From positions 1 to 64,000 of the forward strand of contig NZ_RKIJ01000012.1 of the NCBI RefSeq assembly GCF_003752595.1: DNA of 64,000 bases, read 5' to 3'. Shown here one piece after another: positions 33,585 through 42,134 of this stretch. Each line of letters opens with the position of its first letter. Positions within the stretch are counted from its first letter, which is position 1. Both the position numbers and the translations under genes were made by a program. A model generated the notes under the pieces. That model had not been told where the DNA came from and searched no databases. It saw nothing but the letters and a program-made list of their open reading frames with translations. The DNA is from Cellulomonas sp. PhB143. GTDB taxonomy: Bacteria; Actinomycetota; Actinomycetes; Actinomycetales; Cellulomonadaceae.

Positions 33585-36296
33585 TCAGCCGGTGTTCTGC
33601 AGACCGGCCGAGACCCCGTTGACCGTGAGCAGCAGCAGGTGCCGCAGCTGGTCGGTGGTGGCCTCGCTGAGGCCGTCGTCGTTGCCGTTGCGCAGGGCGG
33701 CGAGCGCCCGTACCTGGATCAGCGACAGGGCGTCCACGTACGGCGAGCGGAGCTGGACGGCACGCCCGAGGACCCGGCGCTGCTGCAGCGGCCAGCGGCT
33801 GCCCGTGATCTTCAGGACCCACTCGCGCGTCAGGCGCAGCTCGGTGAGCACCATCTCGGCGAGGTCGGCGCGGTCGCCGAGCGCGAGGTACCGCTCGGCG
33901 ATGCGCGCGTCCGTCTTGGCGAGCGACATCTCGACGTTGTCCAGCAGCGTCGCGAACAGCGGCCACTCCTGGTGCGCGCGGCGCAGCTCCTCGACGTCGC
34001 CGAAGTCCCGCAGCGCCGTGCCCAGGCCGTACCAGCCGGCGAGGTTGATGCGCGCCTGCGACCAGGAGAAGACCCACGGGATCGCGCGCAGGTCGTCGAG
34101 CGAGTTGACCGAGAGGCCGCGCTTGGCGGGACGCGAGCCGATCGGCAGCAGGCCGACCTCCTCGAGCGGGGTGACCTCCGCGAACCACTGCGGGAACCCG
34201 TCGGCGCGCACCAGCTCGTGGAACCGGGTGCGCGAGGTGCGGTCGAGCTCGGCGGCCATGTCCGCGAACCGCGCCGTCGCCTCCGCGTTGCGCTTCTCCA
34301 CGGAGGGCGCCGACTGCAGCAGGGTCGCCGCGGCGACCTGCTCGATGTGCCGCTCGGCGATGTCCTTGTCGCCGTAGCGGGCGAGGATGACCTCGCCCTG
34401 CTCGGTGAGCTTGAAGCGTCCCTCGACCGAGCCCGGGGGCTGGGCGAGCACGGCGCGGTTCGCGGGGCCGCCGCCGCGTCCGAGCGCACCGCCGCGGCCG
34501 TGGAAGAGGGTCAGCGCGATGTCGTGGCGCTGGGCCCACTGCGCGATGCGCTGCTGGGCGTCGTGCAGCGAGAGGGTCGCCGAGACGGGGCCGACGTCCT
34601 TGGACGAGTCCGAGTAGCCGAGCATGACCTCGACCTTGCGGCCGTTCTCGGCCAGGCGCGCCTGGACCTCGGGGAGCTCGAGCATCGACTCGAGGATGTC
34701 GACGCTGTTGTTCAGGTCGTCGAAGGTCTCGAACAGCGGGACCGCGTCGATCACGGGGGCGTCGGCGGGGTCCGGGAACGCGTACCGGGCGAGGCGGTAG
34801 ACGGCCGCCATGTGCTCGGGGGCCTGCGTGAACGAGACGACGTACCGTCGCGCCGCGCGGATGCCGTAGCGCTTCTGGACGGAGCCGATCGCGCGGTAGG
34901 TGTCGAGGACCTCGCGCGTCATGGGCGCCAGGTCGCCGTGCACGCCGTGCTCCTCGAGGTCCGCGAGCGCGGCCGCGTGCACCTGCGAGTGCTGGCGCAC
35001 CTCGAGCTCGGCGAGGTGGAACCCGAAGGTCTGCACCTGCCACAGGAGGTTCTGCAGGGAGCCGTAGGCGGCACGCGGCGCCCCGGCCGCGAGCAGCGAC
35101 TCCTGGATCACGCGCAGGTCCGCCTCCAGCTCCTCCGGTGAGGGGTAGGAGAGGTCGGCGTCGCGGGCGTGGGTGGCCTCGAGGCGCGCGGCGACGAACA
35201 TCAGGGCCGCGCGGTGCGGCTCGCTCGGCGACTCGGCGTCGGCGTGGTCGCTCGCCTCCGGCGAGAGCTGGCGCTGGCGCTGGCGCAGCGCGAGCAGGGC
35301 CGGCGAGGCGGGCGTGCCGTCCTGGTCGAGCGTGATCCGGGCGACGACCTCGTCCGCGGAGCCGCGCAGCGCGGCGACGGCGCGCTCGGACGCGAGCGCC
35401 GCGGCGGCCCGGGTGACCTCCGAGGTGACGTTCGGGTTGCCGTCGCGGTCGCCGCCGATCCAGCTGCCGAGGCTCACGAACGGGCGGGCGAGCGGCTCCT
35501 GGCGTCCCGCCTGGTCCTTGAGGAGCCAGTCGTCGAGCCGGCGGTAGACCGTCGGGAAGGTCTCGAACATCGTGGACTCGAAGACGCCGAGCGCCGTCTT
35601 GACCTCGTCGAGCACGGTCGGCTTGGCCGCGCGGATCGGCGACGTGCGCCAGAGGGCGTCGATCGAGGCGAGCATCGCGCGCTCGTTCTCGGCGAGCGAC
35701 GGACCGCCGAGGTGCAGCGTGTCGCGCTCCTCGAGCAGCCGCGAGATGCGACGGATGCCCTGCGAGACGGCGCGGCGGCGCGCCTCGGTGGGGTGGGCCG
35801 TGAGGACCGGGCGGAACTCCAGGGCCTGCACGCGGCGCAGCGCCTCGTCGTGGCCGACCTCGCCGACGAGCTGCTCGAACGCGGCGGGGAGGCTGTCGTC
35901 GCTCGCGGCCACGACCGTCGTCGTCCGCGACTCGCGCTCGCGCAGGACGCGCACGCGGTGGAACTCCTCCGCGAGGTTCGCGAGGTGGAAGTAGCAGGTG
36001 AACGCGCGGGCCACCTGCTCGGCGCGCTCGAGGCTGAAGCCGGCGACGAGGCCCTCGGCCTCCTCGAGGGCGCCCTGGTTCTCGCCGGACGGGTCGTACT
36101 CGTCGTACGCCTCGATGACGAGCTCGCGCAGCCGCTCGACGTCGTCGAGCAGCGCCTGCCCGCCCGACTCGGTGAGGACGGTCCCGAGCAGGCCGCCGAG
36201 GAGGCGGACGTCGTCCCGCAGCTGGTCCGGGACGTCGTGCCGGGCCAGGCCGCGGCCGGCTCCCGACGGGTCCGGGGTGGGTTCGGTGTCAGTCAC
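33585..36296 (-). CDS. ppc: Phosphoenolpyruvate carboxylase
   Basis: 903 residues, standard size. Catalytic motifs are present: the His region VLTAHPTEARRR, GSWIGGDRDGNPNV, the mobile loop FHGRGGALGRGGGP, SLRDDL-type end segments and the invariant C-terminal QNTG. It carboxylates PEP to oxaloacetate to refill the TCA cycle. The GTG at 36296 is chosen because TACCCT lies exactly 7 nt before it; the GTG at 36302 has no ribosome binding site. Confidence 0.96.
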   Translation of the reverse strand: MTDTEPTPDPSGAGRGLARHDVPDQLRDDVRLLGGLLGTVLTESGGQALLDDVERLRELVIEAYDEYDPSGENQGALEEAEGLVAGFSLERAEQVARAFTCYFHLANLAEEFHRVRVLRERESRTTTVVAASDDSLPAAFEQLVGEVGHDEALRRVQALEFRPVLTAHPTEARRRAVSQGIRRISRLLEERDTLHLGGPSLAENERAMLASIDALWRTSPIRAAKPTVLDEVKTALGVFESTMFETFPTVYRRLDDWLLKDQAGRQEPLARPFVSLGSWIGGDRDGNPNVTSEVTRAAAALASERAVAALRGSADEVVARITLDQDGTPASPALLALRQRQRQLSPEASDHADAESPSEPHRAALMFVAARLEATHARDADLSYPSPEELEADLRVIQESLLAAGAPRAAYGSLQNLLWQVQTFGFHLAELEVRQHSQVHAAALADLEEHGVHGDLAPMTREVLDTYRAIGSVQKRYGIRAARRYVVSFTQAPEHMAAVYRLARYAFPDPADAPVIDAVPLFETFDDLNNSVDILESMLELPEVQARLAENGRKVEVMLGYSDSSKDVGPVSATLSLHDAQQRIAQWAQRHDIALTLFHGRGGALGRGGGPANRAVLAQPPGSVEGRFKLTEQGEVILARYGDKDIAERHIEQVAAATLLQSAPSVEKRNAEATARFADMAAELDRTSRTRFHELVRADGFPQWFAEVTPLEEVGLLPIGSRPAKRGLSVNSLDDLRAIPWVFSWSQARINLAGWYGLGTALRDFGDVEELRRAHQEWPLFATLLDNVEMSLAKTDARIAERYLALGDRADLAEMVLTELRLTREWVLKITGSRWPLQQRRVLGRAVQLRSPYVDALSLIQVRALAALRNGNDDGLSEATTDQLRHLLLLTVNGVSAGLQNTG

Positions 36297-36303
36297 GGTC
36301 ACG

Positions 36304-36309
36304 AGGGTA
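36304..36309 (-). promoter_or_regulatory. -10 element of the leaderless ppc promoter
   Basis: TACCCT on the minus strand, 7 nt before the GTG at 36296. Confidence 0.5.
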
Positions 36310-36372
36310 GCGGCACCGTGTTTCGTGCAGACGGCGCGTTCACATGCCGACCCGCGGCCCGGTGCCCGACGT

Positions 36373-36438
36373 CCGCCGAGACGTCGAACTCTGCCCCTGT
36401 TCTGGCCAGAACGGGGGCAGAGTTCGACGTCTCGGCGG
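36373..36438. terminator. Long palindrome P6, no loop
   Basis: Two 33-nt halves (36373-36405 and 36406-36438, starting CCGCCGAGACGTCGAACTC) are complementary at 32 of 33 positions, with a GTTCTGGCCAGAAC centre. It follows the end of aidB and precedes ppc. It resembles P4. Confidence 0.8.
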
Positions 36439-36466
36439 GAAGGCTCGGCGGGCCCGGGCGGTCTCG

Positions 36467-38173
36467 TCAGGGCGCGCGGTGGCGCGCCAGGACCGCGGTC
36501 AGGTCCGTGCCGCGCGGCAGGGCACCGTAGCCGTGCGCCCGCTCCTCCCCCAGCCGGGCCGCGACGAACGCCTCCGCGGTGCCCGACGGCGCGTGGCGCA
36601 CCAGCAGCGAGGCCTGCAGCCCGAGCGCCATCGCCTCGACGAGGCGGCGCGCCTGCCCCTGCGCGCCGCCCGGGTCGGCGACGGCGTCCCGCACGAGCCG
36701 GTCGGTGCGGGCCGTGTGCGCGTCGAGCACCGGGTGCGCGCCCGCGGTGGTCGCGAGCTCGGCCCGGAACGCCTCGAGCGACGCGGGCTCCCGGGCGATC
36801 GCCCGCAGCACGTCGAGCGCGATGACGTTCCCCGAGCCCTCCCAGATCGCCATGACGGGCTGCTCGCGGTACCGGCGCGCGAGCGGGAACGTCTCCGTGT
36901 ACCCGTTGCCCCCGAGGCACTCCATCGCCTCGGCGGCGTGGTGGGGGCCGCGCTTGCACACCCAGTACTTGCCGACCGCGGTGGCCAGCCGCGCGAAGGC
37001 GCGCTCCTGCTCGGCCTCGACGGCGTCGCCGGCGTCGTACGCGGCCGCGAGGCGCAGCGACGTCAGTGTCGCCGCCTCGGACTCGAGCGCGAGGTCCGCG
37101 AGCACCGCCGTCATCGCCGGCTGGTCGACGAGTCGGGCGCCGAAGGCCGCCCGGTGCTCGGCGTGCCACAGCGCCTCGGCGACGCCCTGCCGCATGCCCG
37201 CGGCGGAGCCGTGCACGCAGTCGAGGCGCGTGCGCCCGACCATCTCGATGATCGTGCGCACCCCGCGGTCGACCTCGCCGACGAGGTGCCCGACGGTCCC
37301 GTCGAGCTCGACCTCGCTCGAGGCGTTCGACCGGTTGCCGAGCTTGTCCTTGAGCCGCTGGACCCGGAAGACGTTGCGGGCCCCGTCCTCGAGGACGCGC
37401 GGCACGAGGAAGCAGGTGGGCGCGGCGGCGTCGGCCACCTTCGCGAGCACGAGGAAGGCGTCGGACATCGGCGCCGAGCAGAACCACTTGTGCCCGGTGA
37501 GCAGGTAGGTCCCGACCTCGCCGTCCCCGCCCGCGGCGTCGGCCCGGACGGCGACGGTGGTGTTGGCGCGCACGTCGCTGCCGCCCTGCTTCTCGGTCAT
37601 CGCCATCCCGACCAGCGCCCCGGGCTTGTCCGCCGGCGCGGCGAGCCGACCGTCGTACCCGCGGGACAGGAGCCGCGGCCGCCACAGGTCCGCGAGCGCC
37701 GGCGCGTGCGCGAGGGACGGCACGGCCGCGTGCGTCATGGAGACGGGGCAGGCGTGGCCGGGCTCGACCTGGGCGAACAGCCCGAAGACGGCGGCGCGCG
37801 CCACGTTCGCACCGGGGCGCGGCTCCGCCCAGGCGCTGGTGTGGGCGCCGTGCCCGACGGCGGCCCCCAGCACCCGGTGGTAGGCGGGGTGGTAGTCGAT
37901 CTCGTCGACGCGGTGGCCCCAGCGGTCGTGGGTGCGCAGCACCGGCTCGTGCACGTTCGCCGCCTCGGCGTCCGCCTGGAACCCGGCCGAGCCGACGAGC
38001 CTGCCGACCTGCGTCAGGTGCTCCTCGGCCCAGGCGGCGCCGAACGCGGCGACGCCCTCGCGGAGCACGGGCGCGGCGGCGTACTCGTCGACCTCGGTGC
38101 GGGGCGGCGGCTGGTTGCGCACCTCGTGGGTGGTGCGCGGGGCGGGGCGGGTGAGAGGTGACGGGGCGCTCAT
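36467..38173 (-). CDS. aidB: AidB-like acyl-CoA dehydrogenase family protein
   Basis: 568 residues. It has the AidB-specific long N-terminal region (TRPAPRTTHEVRNQPPP; DRWGHRVDEIDYHPAYH), the acyl-CoA dehydrogenase FAD motifs (GMAMTEKQGGSDVRANTT, HKWFCSAP) and the late ECLGGNGYTE and AIWEGSGNV segments with the catalytic Glu position. AidB binds DNA and protects against alkylation in E. coli. The neighbouring divergent endonuclease IV gene (68 bp away) supports a DNA-damage role. Confidence 0.92.
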   Translation of the reverse strand: MSAPSPLTRPAPRTTHEVRNQPPPRTEVDEYAAAPVLREGVAAFGAAWAEEHLTQVGRLVGSAGFQADAEAANVHEPVLRTHDRWGHRVDEIDYHPAYHRVLGAAVGHGAHTSAWAEPRPGANVARAAVFGLFAQVEPGHACPVSMTHAAVPSLAHAPALADLWRPRLLSRGYDGRLAAPADKPGALVGMAMTEKQGGSDVRANTTVAVRADAAGGDGEVGTYLLTGHKWFCSAPMSDAFLVLAKVADAAAPTCFLVPRVLEDGARNVFRVQRLKDKLGNRSNASSEVELDGTVGHLVGEVDRGVRTIIEMVGRTRLDCVHGSAAGMRQGVAEALWHAEHRAAFGARLVDQPAMTAVLADLALESEAATLTSLRLAAAYDAGDAVEAEQERAFARLATAVGKYWVCKRGPHHAAEAMECLGGNGYTETFPLARRYREQPVMAIWEGSGNVIALDVLRAIAREPASLEAFRAELATTAGAHPVLDAHTARTDRLVRDAVADPGGAQGQARRLVEAMALGLQASLLVRHAPSGTAEAFVAARLGEERAHGYGALPRGTDLTAVLARHRAP

Positions 38174-38229
38174 CGCCTCATCCTCGCGCGCTCGGCGCGC
38201 GGGCGCGTGGCGCTGCGCCGGGCACCGCC

Positions 38230-38235
38230 TAGGCT
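38230..38235 (+). promoter_or_regulatory. -10 element of the leaderless nfo promoter
   Basis: TAGGCT, 6 nt before the ATG at 38242. Confidence 0.6.
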
Positions 38236-38241
38236 CGGCAC

Positions 38242-39024
38242 ATGCGCATCGGAGCCCACGTCGACCAGGCGGACGCGATCACCCAGGCCCAGCAGATGGG
38301 GGCCGACGTCGCCCAGGTGTTCCTGAGCGACCCCCAGTCCTGGAAGGGGTGCGACATCACGTACCCCGGCGGGGCCGACGCGCTGCGCGCGGACGCGGCG
38401 GCGGCAGACCTGCGGCTCGTGGTGCACGCCCCGTACGTCATCAACGTGGCCTCGACGAACAACCGCATCCGGATCCCGTCGCGCAAGCTCCTGCAGAAGA
38501 TCATGGACGGCGCGGCGCAGATCGGGGCGGCGGGCGTCGTCGTCCACGGCGGGCACGTGACCGCCGCCGACGACCCGGCGAAGGGCTTCGACAACTGGCG
38601 CAAGGCGGTCGAGGCGCTCGAGACGGACGTGCCGGTCCTGATCGAGAACACGGCCGGCGGCGAGCACTCCATGGCGCGGCGCCTCGAGCGGATCGAGCAG
38701 CTCTGGGCGGCCGTCACGGCGGCGGAGGGCGGCGCCGAGGTCGGTCTCACGCTCGACACCTGCCACGCGCACGCGGGCGGGATCGACCTGGCCGGGGCGG
38801 TCGACGCGATCCGCGCGATCACGGGGCGCATCGACCTGGTGCACGCCAACGGGAGCATCGGCGCCTTCGACTCCGGACAGGACCGGCACACGGCGCTCAC
38901 CGGGGGCACCATCGACCCGCAGGTGCTCGTGGACCTGGTCCGCGCCGCGGACGCCCCCGTCGTGTGCGAGACCCACGCCACGGCGCCCGACGACGTGGCC
39001 TGGTTGCGCGCTCAGGTCGCCTGA
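38242..39024 (+). CDS. nfo: Endonuclease IV (AP endonuclease)
   Basis: 260 residues, TIM barrel. Zinc ligands appear in order: VHAPYVIN, VHGGHV, LIENTAGGEHSM, LTLDTCHAHAG, VHANGS, GQDRHTA and CETHAT. It cleaves DNA 5' to abasic sites and removes 3' blocking groups during base excision repair. The mRNA is leaderless by position. It is divergent from aidB. Confidence 0.95.
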   Translation: MRIGAHVDQADAITQAQQMGADVAQVFLSDPQSWKGCDITYPGGADALRADAAAADLRLVVHAPYVINVASTNNRIRIPSRKLLQKIMDGAAQIGAAGVVVHGGHVTAADDPAKGFDNWRKAVEALETDVPVLIENTAGGEHSMARRLERIEQLWAAVTAAEGGAEVGLTLDTCHAHAGGIDLAGAVDAIRAITGRIDLVHANGSIGAFDSGQDRHTALTGGTIDPQVLVDLVRAADAPVVCETHATAPDDVAWLRAQVA

Positions 39025-39069
39025 CTCTCCCGCCCCTCCACAGCCGTCGCGCACCGCGCCGAGCGGACA

Positions 39070-39092
39070 CTCGGGCCGTGCGGGCGCCCGAG
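39070..39092. terminator. Terminator hairpin after nfo
   Basis: CTCGGGC (39070-39076) and GCCCGAG (39086-39092) pair across a 9-nt loop between the convergent nfo and SRPBCC genes. Confidence 0.5.
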
Positions 39093-39125
39093 CCGCCGCT
39101 GCCGCCGCCGTTCTGACGGGCGCGA

Positions 39126-39620
39126 TCAGCCCTGGAGCGCCGAGCCCATCTCGTTGGGCGTGCCCGCCGCTGCCACCTCGATGTCGCCGAGGTCGCGGCG
39201 CAGGCCTGCGCTGGTGGCGATGGCACCGATCCCGCCGAAGAGCTTGACGAGCGACTTCTGCACGGCGCCCGCCTCCTCCGTGGGGTCACCGCGGAAGTGC
39301 ACGACGACCCGCGTCTTCGGGCCGATCGCCTGGAGCTCGAAGATCGTGGTGTACCGCACGCCCGAGCTCCACGCCTCGATGCGCGTGGAGACGCCCGGCT
39401 CCACGGCCACGACCTCCATCTCCTCGGAGGCGGACCTGCCGAGGATGCGACGCGTCTCGCGCCATCGCAGCCCGACCTCGTAGACCTCTCCCTCGAGGAC
39501 CTCGATCTTCTCGACGCCGCGCAGCACCTGCGCGGCGTTCGTGGTGTCGGTGACGACACGCCAGACAGCGTCTCGCGGAGCGTCCATCACCCGTGTCTCG
39601 ACGATCTCCCGCTGAACCAT
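39126..39620 (-). CDS. SRPBCC/START-like protein (polyketide cyclase-type fold)
   Basis: 164 residues with a helix-grip fold: the start ETRVMDAPRDAVWRVVTDTTNAAQVL, the central strand LGRSASEEMEVVAVEPG, and a long C-terminal helix. Such proteins bind hydrophobic ligands; the exact role is unknown. The ATG at 39620 has TACCGT 5 nt upstream (minus strand), so it may be leaderless. It stands alone, convergent to nfo. Confidence 0.85.
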   Translation of the reverse strand: MVQREIVETRVMDAPRDAVWRVVTDTTNAAQVLRGVEKIEVLEGEVYEVGLRWRETRRILGRSASEEMEVVAVEPGVSTRIEAWSSGVRYTTIFELQAIGPKTRVVVHFRGDPTEEAGAVQKSLVKLFGGIGAIATSAGLRRDLGDIEVAAAGTPNEMGSALQG

Positions 39621-39810
39621 GCTCGACGGTATCGCCCCGTGCCACGTCCCCGCCAGAGATCGCGACCGCCTCGTCCACACCGCCCGAGGTCCCTCTGCGG
39701 AGGGCGCCCGCATCGTGCATCCTGGACGGGTCAGCACGGGTGAAGGGACAGCTCGGTGTCCCTGCGGTTCTCCGTGACACGTATCAGCCGGGGGCCGTGA
39801 GGAGACGTCT

Positions 39811-40329
39811 GTGTCCGCAGCGATCAGCTCCCGCCCCGCCCCCGACGGCTTCGCCGAGCTGCGGTGCTGGAGCGTGTGGGGCACGGACGACCTCTCCCGC
39901 TTCCGCGAGTCGATGCTCTCCGCGCTGCGGTCGCTGACCGCGGAGCCGGCCGGCACCGCGGCAGCGGGGACAGGGTCAGCGGGGACAGGGGCAGCGCTCC
40001 AGCGCGACCCCCGCGCCGATCCCCCCGCCGAGACCGCGCAGGACATCGTCCTCGTCTCGAGCGAGCTCGCCGCGAACGCGCTGTGCCACGGCGGCACGCC
40101 CGCGCTGGTGCGCCTGCGCAGCGACGGCCGCTCGTACCTCGTCGAGGTGATCGACGGCGCCCCCGCCGCGGCGCCGCACGTCGCGGGACAGCGGCCCGCC
40201 GGCCGCGGCGGCTTCGGCCTGCGCGTGGCCGACCGCCTCGCCCGCGAGGTCGGCTGGTTCTCGACCGAGACCGCGAAGCACGTCTGGGCGCTGTTCCCCG
40301 CGCCCCGGCCCCTCGCCGCCGCAGGCTGA
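39811..40329 (+). CDS. Stand-alone GHKL ATPase (anti-sigma regulatory factor-like)
   Basis: 172 residues, single HATPase_c domain of the RsbW/SpoIIAB type. The N-box is in SSELAANALCHGGTP, followed by VIDGAP and GRGGFGLRVADRLA. Such proteins phosphorylate STAS antagonists or bind sigma factors. The low-complexity insert at about 48-65 (Ala/Gly/Thr) is odd. GTG at 39811 with GAGGAG upstream. Two SpoIIE phosphatases elsewhere in the window could belong to the same kind of circuit. Confidence 0.88.
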   Translation: MSAAISSRPAPDGFAELRCWSVWGTDDLSRFRESMLSALRSLTAEPAGTAAAGTGSAGTGAALQRDPRADPPAETAQDIVLVSSELAANALCHGGTPALVRLRSDGRSYLVEVIDGAPAAAPHVAGQRPAGRGGFGLRVADRLAREVGWFSTETAKHVWALFPAPRPLAAAG

Positions 40330-40360
40330 GCGCCGCCGCAGGCACAGCACCCACACGTCT

Positions 40361-40379
40361 CCCACCCACAAGAGGTGGG
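40361..40379 (+). terminator. Terminator hairpin with T-containing tail
   Basis: CCCACC/GGTGGG arms around CACAAGA, followed by TTGTCC. Confidence 0.5.
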
Positions 40380-40505
40380 TTGTCCCCCCTGTGCGGCGTG
40401 CGCCCCCCGCCTACGATCGACAGATCTGCATGTGCGGGCACGCCGCTCGTGGACCACGGCTGGGAAGTCGACACCGTGCAACAGCTGCGACAGCGAGGAC
40501 CCCGC

Positions 40506-41600
40506 ATGACCACCGTCACCCCCGGCTTCCGCCCGACGACGCCCCGCAGCGGCTCGGCGCGGAACGTCACGAGCACCTACACCGAGCTCTCCCGAGCGGT
40601 CCGCGAGGCGGGCCTGCTCCGCAAGACCCCGGTGTTCTACGGCGTCATGGCCGGGGTCCTCACCCTCGCCCTCGCCGGGTGCGTCGCCGGGTTCGTGCTG
40701 CTCGGGGACTCGTGGTTCCAGCTCCTGGTGGCCGGAGCGCTCGGGATCGTCATGACCCAGTTCTCGTTCCTCACCCACGAGGCCGCGCACCGCGTCGTCT
40801 TCGAGTCGGGCCGGACGAACGACCGGGTGGGCCGGCTGCTCGCGAACGGCGTCGTCGGCATCAGCTACTCGTGGTGGATGTCCAAGCACACCCGCCACCA
40901 CGCGAACCCGAACAAGGTGGGCAAGGACCCGGACATCGCGATGGACACGATCGTCTTCACCGAGGACGACGCGACCACGATGCGCGACACCTGGCTGACC
41001 TGGATCCACCGCTACCAGGGGTGGCTGTTCTTCCCGCTGCTCACCCTCGAGGGCGCGAACCTGCACCTGGTCTCGATCCGCTCCCTGCTGGCCTCGCCGC
41101 CGTCGCGCGAGAAGGTCCAGGAGCTCGCGACGATCGCGGCGCGCCTCGTGATCGTGGGGGCGCTCGTCTTCTGGGCCCTCCCCCTGGGCCTGGCGTTCGC
41201 GTTCTTCGGCGTCTGGGGTGCGGTGTTCGGCGTCTACATGGGTGCCTCGTTCGCTCCGAACCACAAGGGCATGGCCATCCTGCCCGCCGACTCGAAGCTC
41301 GACTTCCTCAGCAAGCAGGTCCTCACGTCGCGCAACATCATCGGCGGACGACGGATGAACCTGCTCATGGGCGGGCTCAACTTCCAGATCGAGCACCACC
41401 TGTTCCCGAGCATGCCCCGCCCCCACCTGATGGCGGCCCGGGTGCTCGTGAAGGAGCACTGCGCCCGGCTCGGCATGCCGTACACCGAGACCCGCCTGCG
41501 CACCTCGTACCTGATCGTCGTGCGGTACCTGAACACCGTCGGGCTCAAGGCCCGCGACCCGTTCGACTGCCCGATGTTCCGCCAGCTCCGCCGCGGCTGA
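40506..41600 (+). CDS. Membrane fatty acid desaturase (acyl-lipid type)
   Basis: 364 residues with four or more membrane helices and the three diiron histidine boxes: HEAAH (from residue 91), KHTRHHA and QIEHHLFP. The Q in the third box is typical of front-end/acyl-lipid desaturases of actinobacteria. It introduces a double bond into membrane acyl chains using O2 and reduced ferredoxin. A ferredoxin reductase gene is not adjacent. GAGGAC precedes the ATG. The stop codon sits in a perfect hairpin. Confidence 0.93.
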   Translation: MTTVTPGFRPTTPRSGSARNVTSTYTELSRAVREAGLLRKTPVFYGVMAGVLTLALAGCVAGFVLLGDSWFQLLVAGALGIVMTQFSFLTHEAAHRVVFESGRTNDRVGRLLANGVVGISYSWWMSKHTRHHANPNKVGKDPDIAMDTIVFTEDDATTMRDTWLTWIHRYQGWLFFPLLTLEGANLHLVSIRSLLASPPSREKVQELATIAARLVIVGALVFWALPLGLAFAFFGVWGAVFGVYMGASFAPNHKGMAILPADSKLDFLSKQVLTSRNIIGGRRMNLLMGGLNFQIEHHLFPSMPRPHLMAARVLVKEHCARLGMPYTETRLRTSYLIVVRYLNTVGLKARDPFDCPMFRQLRRG

Positions 41601-41613
41601 GCCGCGGCGGAGC
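41585..41613. terminator. Perfect hairpin with the desaturase stop codon as loop
   Basis: GCTCCGCCGCGGC and GCCGCGGCGGAGC (13 bp) flank the TGA at 41598-41600. Confidence 0.65.
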
Positions 41614-41654
41614 CAGGGTTCGGCAAGGTCGGTGAGGGGCCGGCGGGACGCCGG

Positions 41655-42074
41655 TCAGGCCACCGTCGCGTCGACCGTGACCTCGATGTTGCCGCGCGTC
41701 GCGTTCGAGTACGGGCAGACCTGGTGGGCCGCCTCCACGAGCGCGTCGGCCGTCGCCTGGTCCACCCCGCCGAGCTCGGCGTGCAGGGCGACCGAGAGCT
41801 GGAACCCGACCTCGAGCGGGTGGATCCCGACCTCGGCGACGACGGCCGAGTCGGTGATCGGCGCCTTCTGCTTGCCCGCGACGAGCTTGAGGGCGGAGTG
41901 GAAGCACGCCGCGTACCCGGCGGCGAAGAGCTGCTCCGGGTTCGTCGCGCCGCCCGCGCCGCCCATCTCGGTCGGAACCGCGAGCTCGACGTCGAGGATG
42001 CCGTCGTCGGTGCGCGAGCGGCCGTTGCGGCCCTCGCCCGTGGCGGTGGCGATCGCGGTGTAGATGGTTGCCAT
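41655..42074 (-). CDS. ohr: Organic hydroperoxide resistance protein (Ohr/OsmC)
   Basis: 139 residues. The two redox cysteines are in AACFHSAL and VCPYSNATRGN, and the N-terminal half has the Ohr-type GGAGGATNPEQLFAAGYAA segment. Ohr reduces organic hydroperoxides with lipoamide-linked electrons. The ATG has GGAGGAG upstream. It is divergent from a TetR gene rather than the usual MarR-type ohrR. Confidence 0.95.
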   Translation of the reverse strand: MATIYTAIATATGEGRNGRSRTDDGILDVELAVPTEMGGAGGATNPEQLFAAGYAACFHSALKLVAGKQKAPITDSAVVAEVGIHPLEVGFQLSVALHAELGGVDQATADALVEAAHQVCPYSNATRGNIEVTVDATVA

Positions 42075-42088
42075 GGTGCGCTCCTCCG

Positions 42089-42110
42089 GTAGAGTTACTA
42101 GTTCGTCTAC
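42089..42110. promoter_or_regulatory. Candidate TetR operator between ohr and tetR
   Basis: An imperfect 22-bp palindrome, GTAGAG...TCTAC around a perfect ACTAGT centre. It sits in the 60-bp divergent gap and would control both genes. Confidence 0.65.
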
Positions 42111-42134
42111 TACGAGACCACGGAGGCGGGTGCG

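Noticed and set aside
39025-39125. Extension of the nfo-side frame as a small gene
   Set aside because: No start with a ribosome binding site, and a terminator-like hairpin lies in it.
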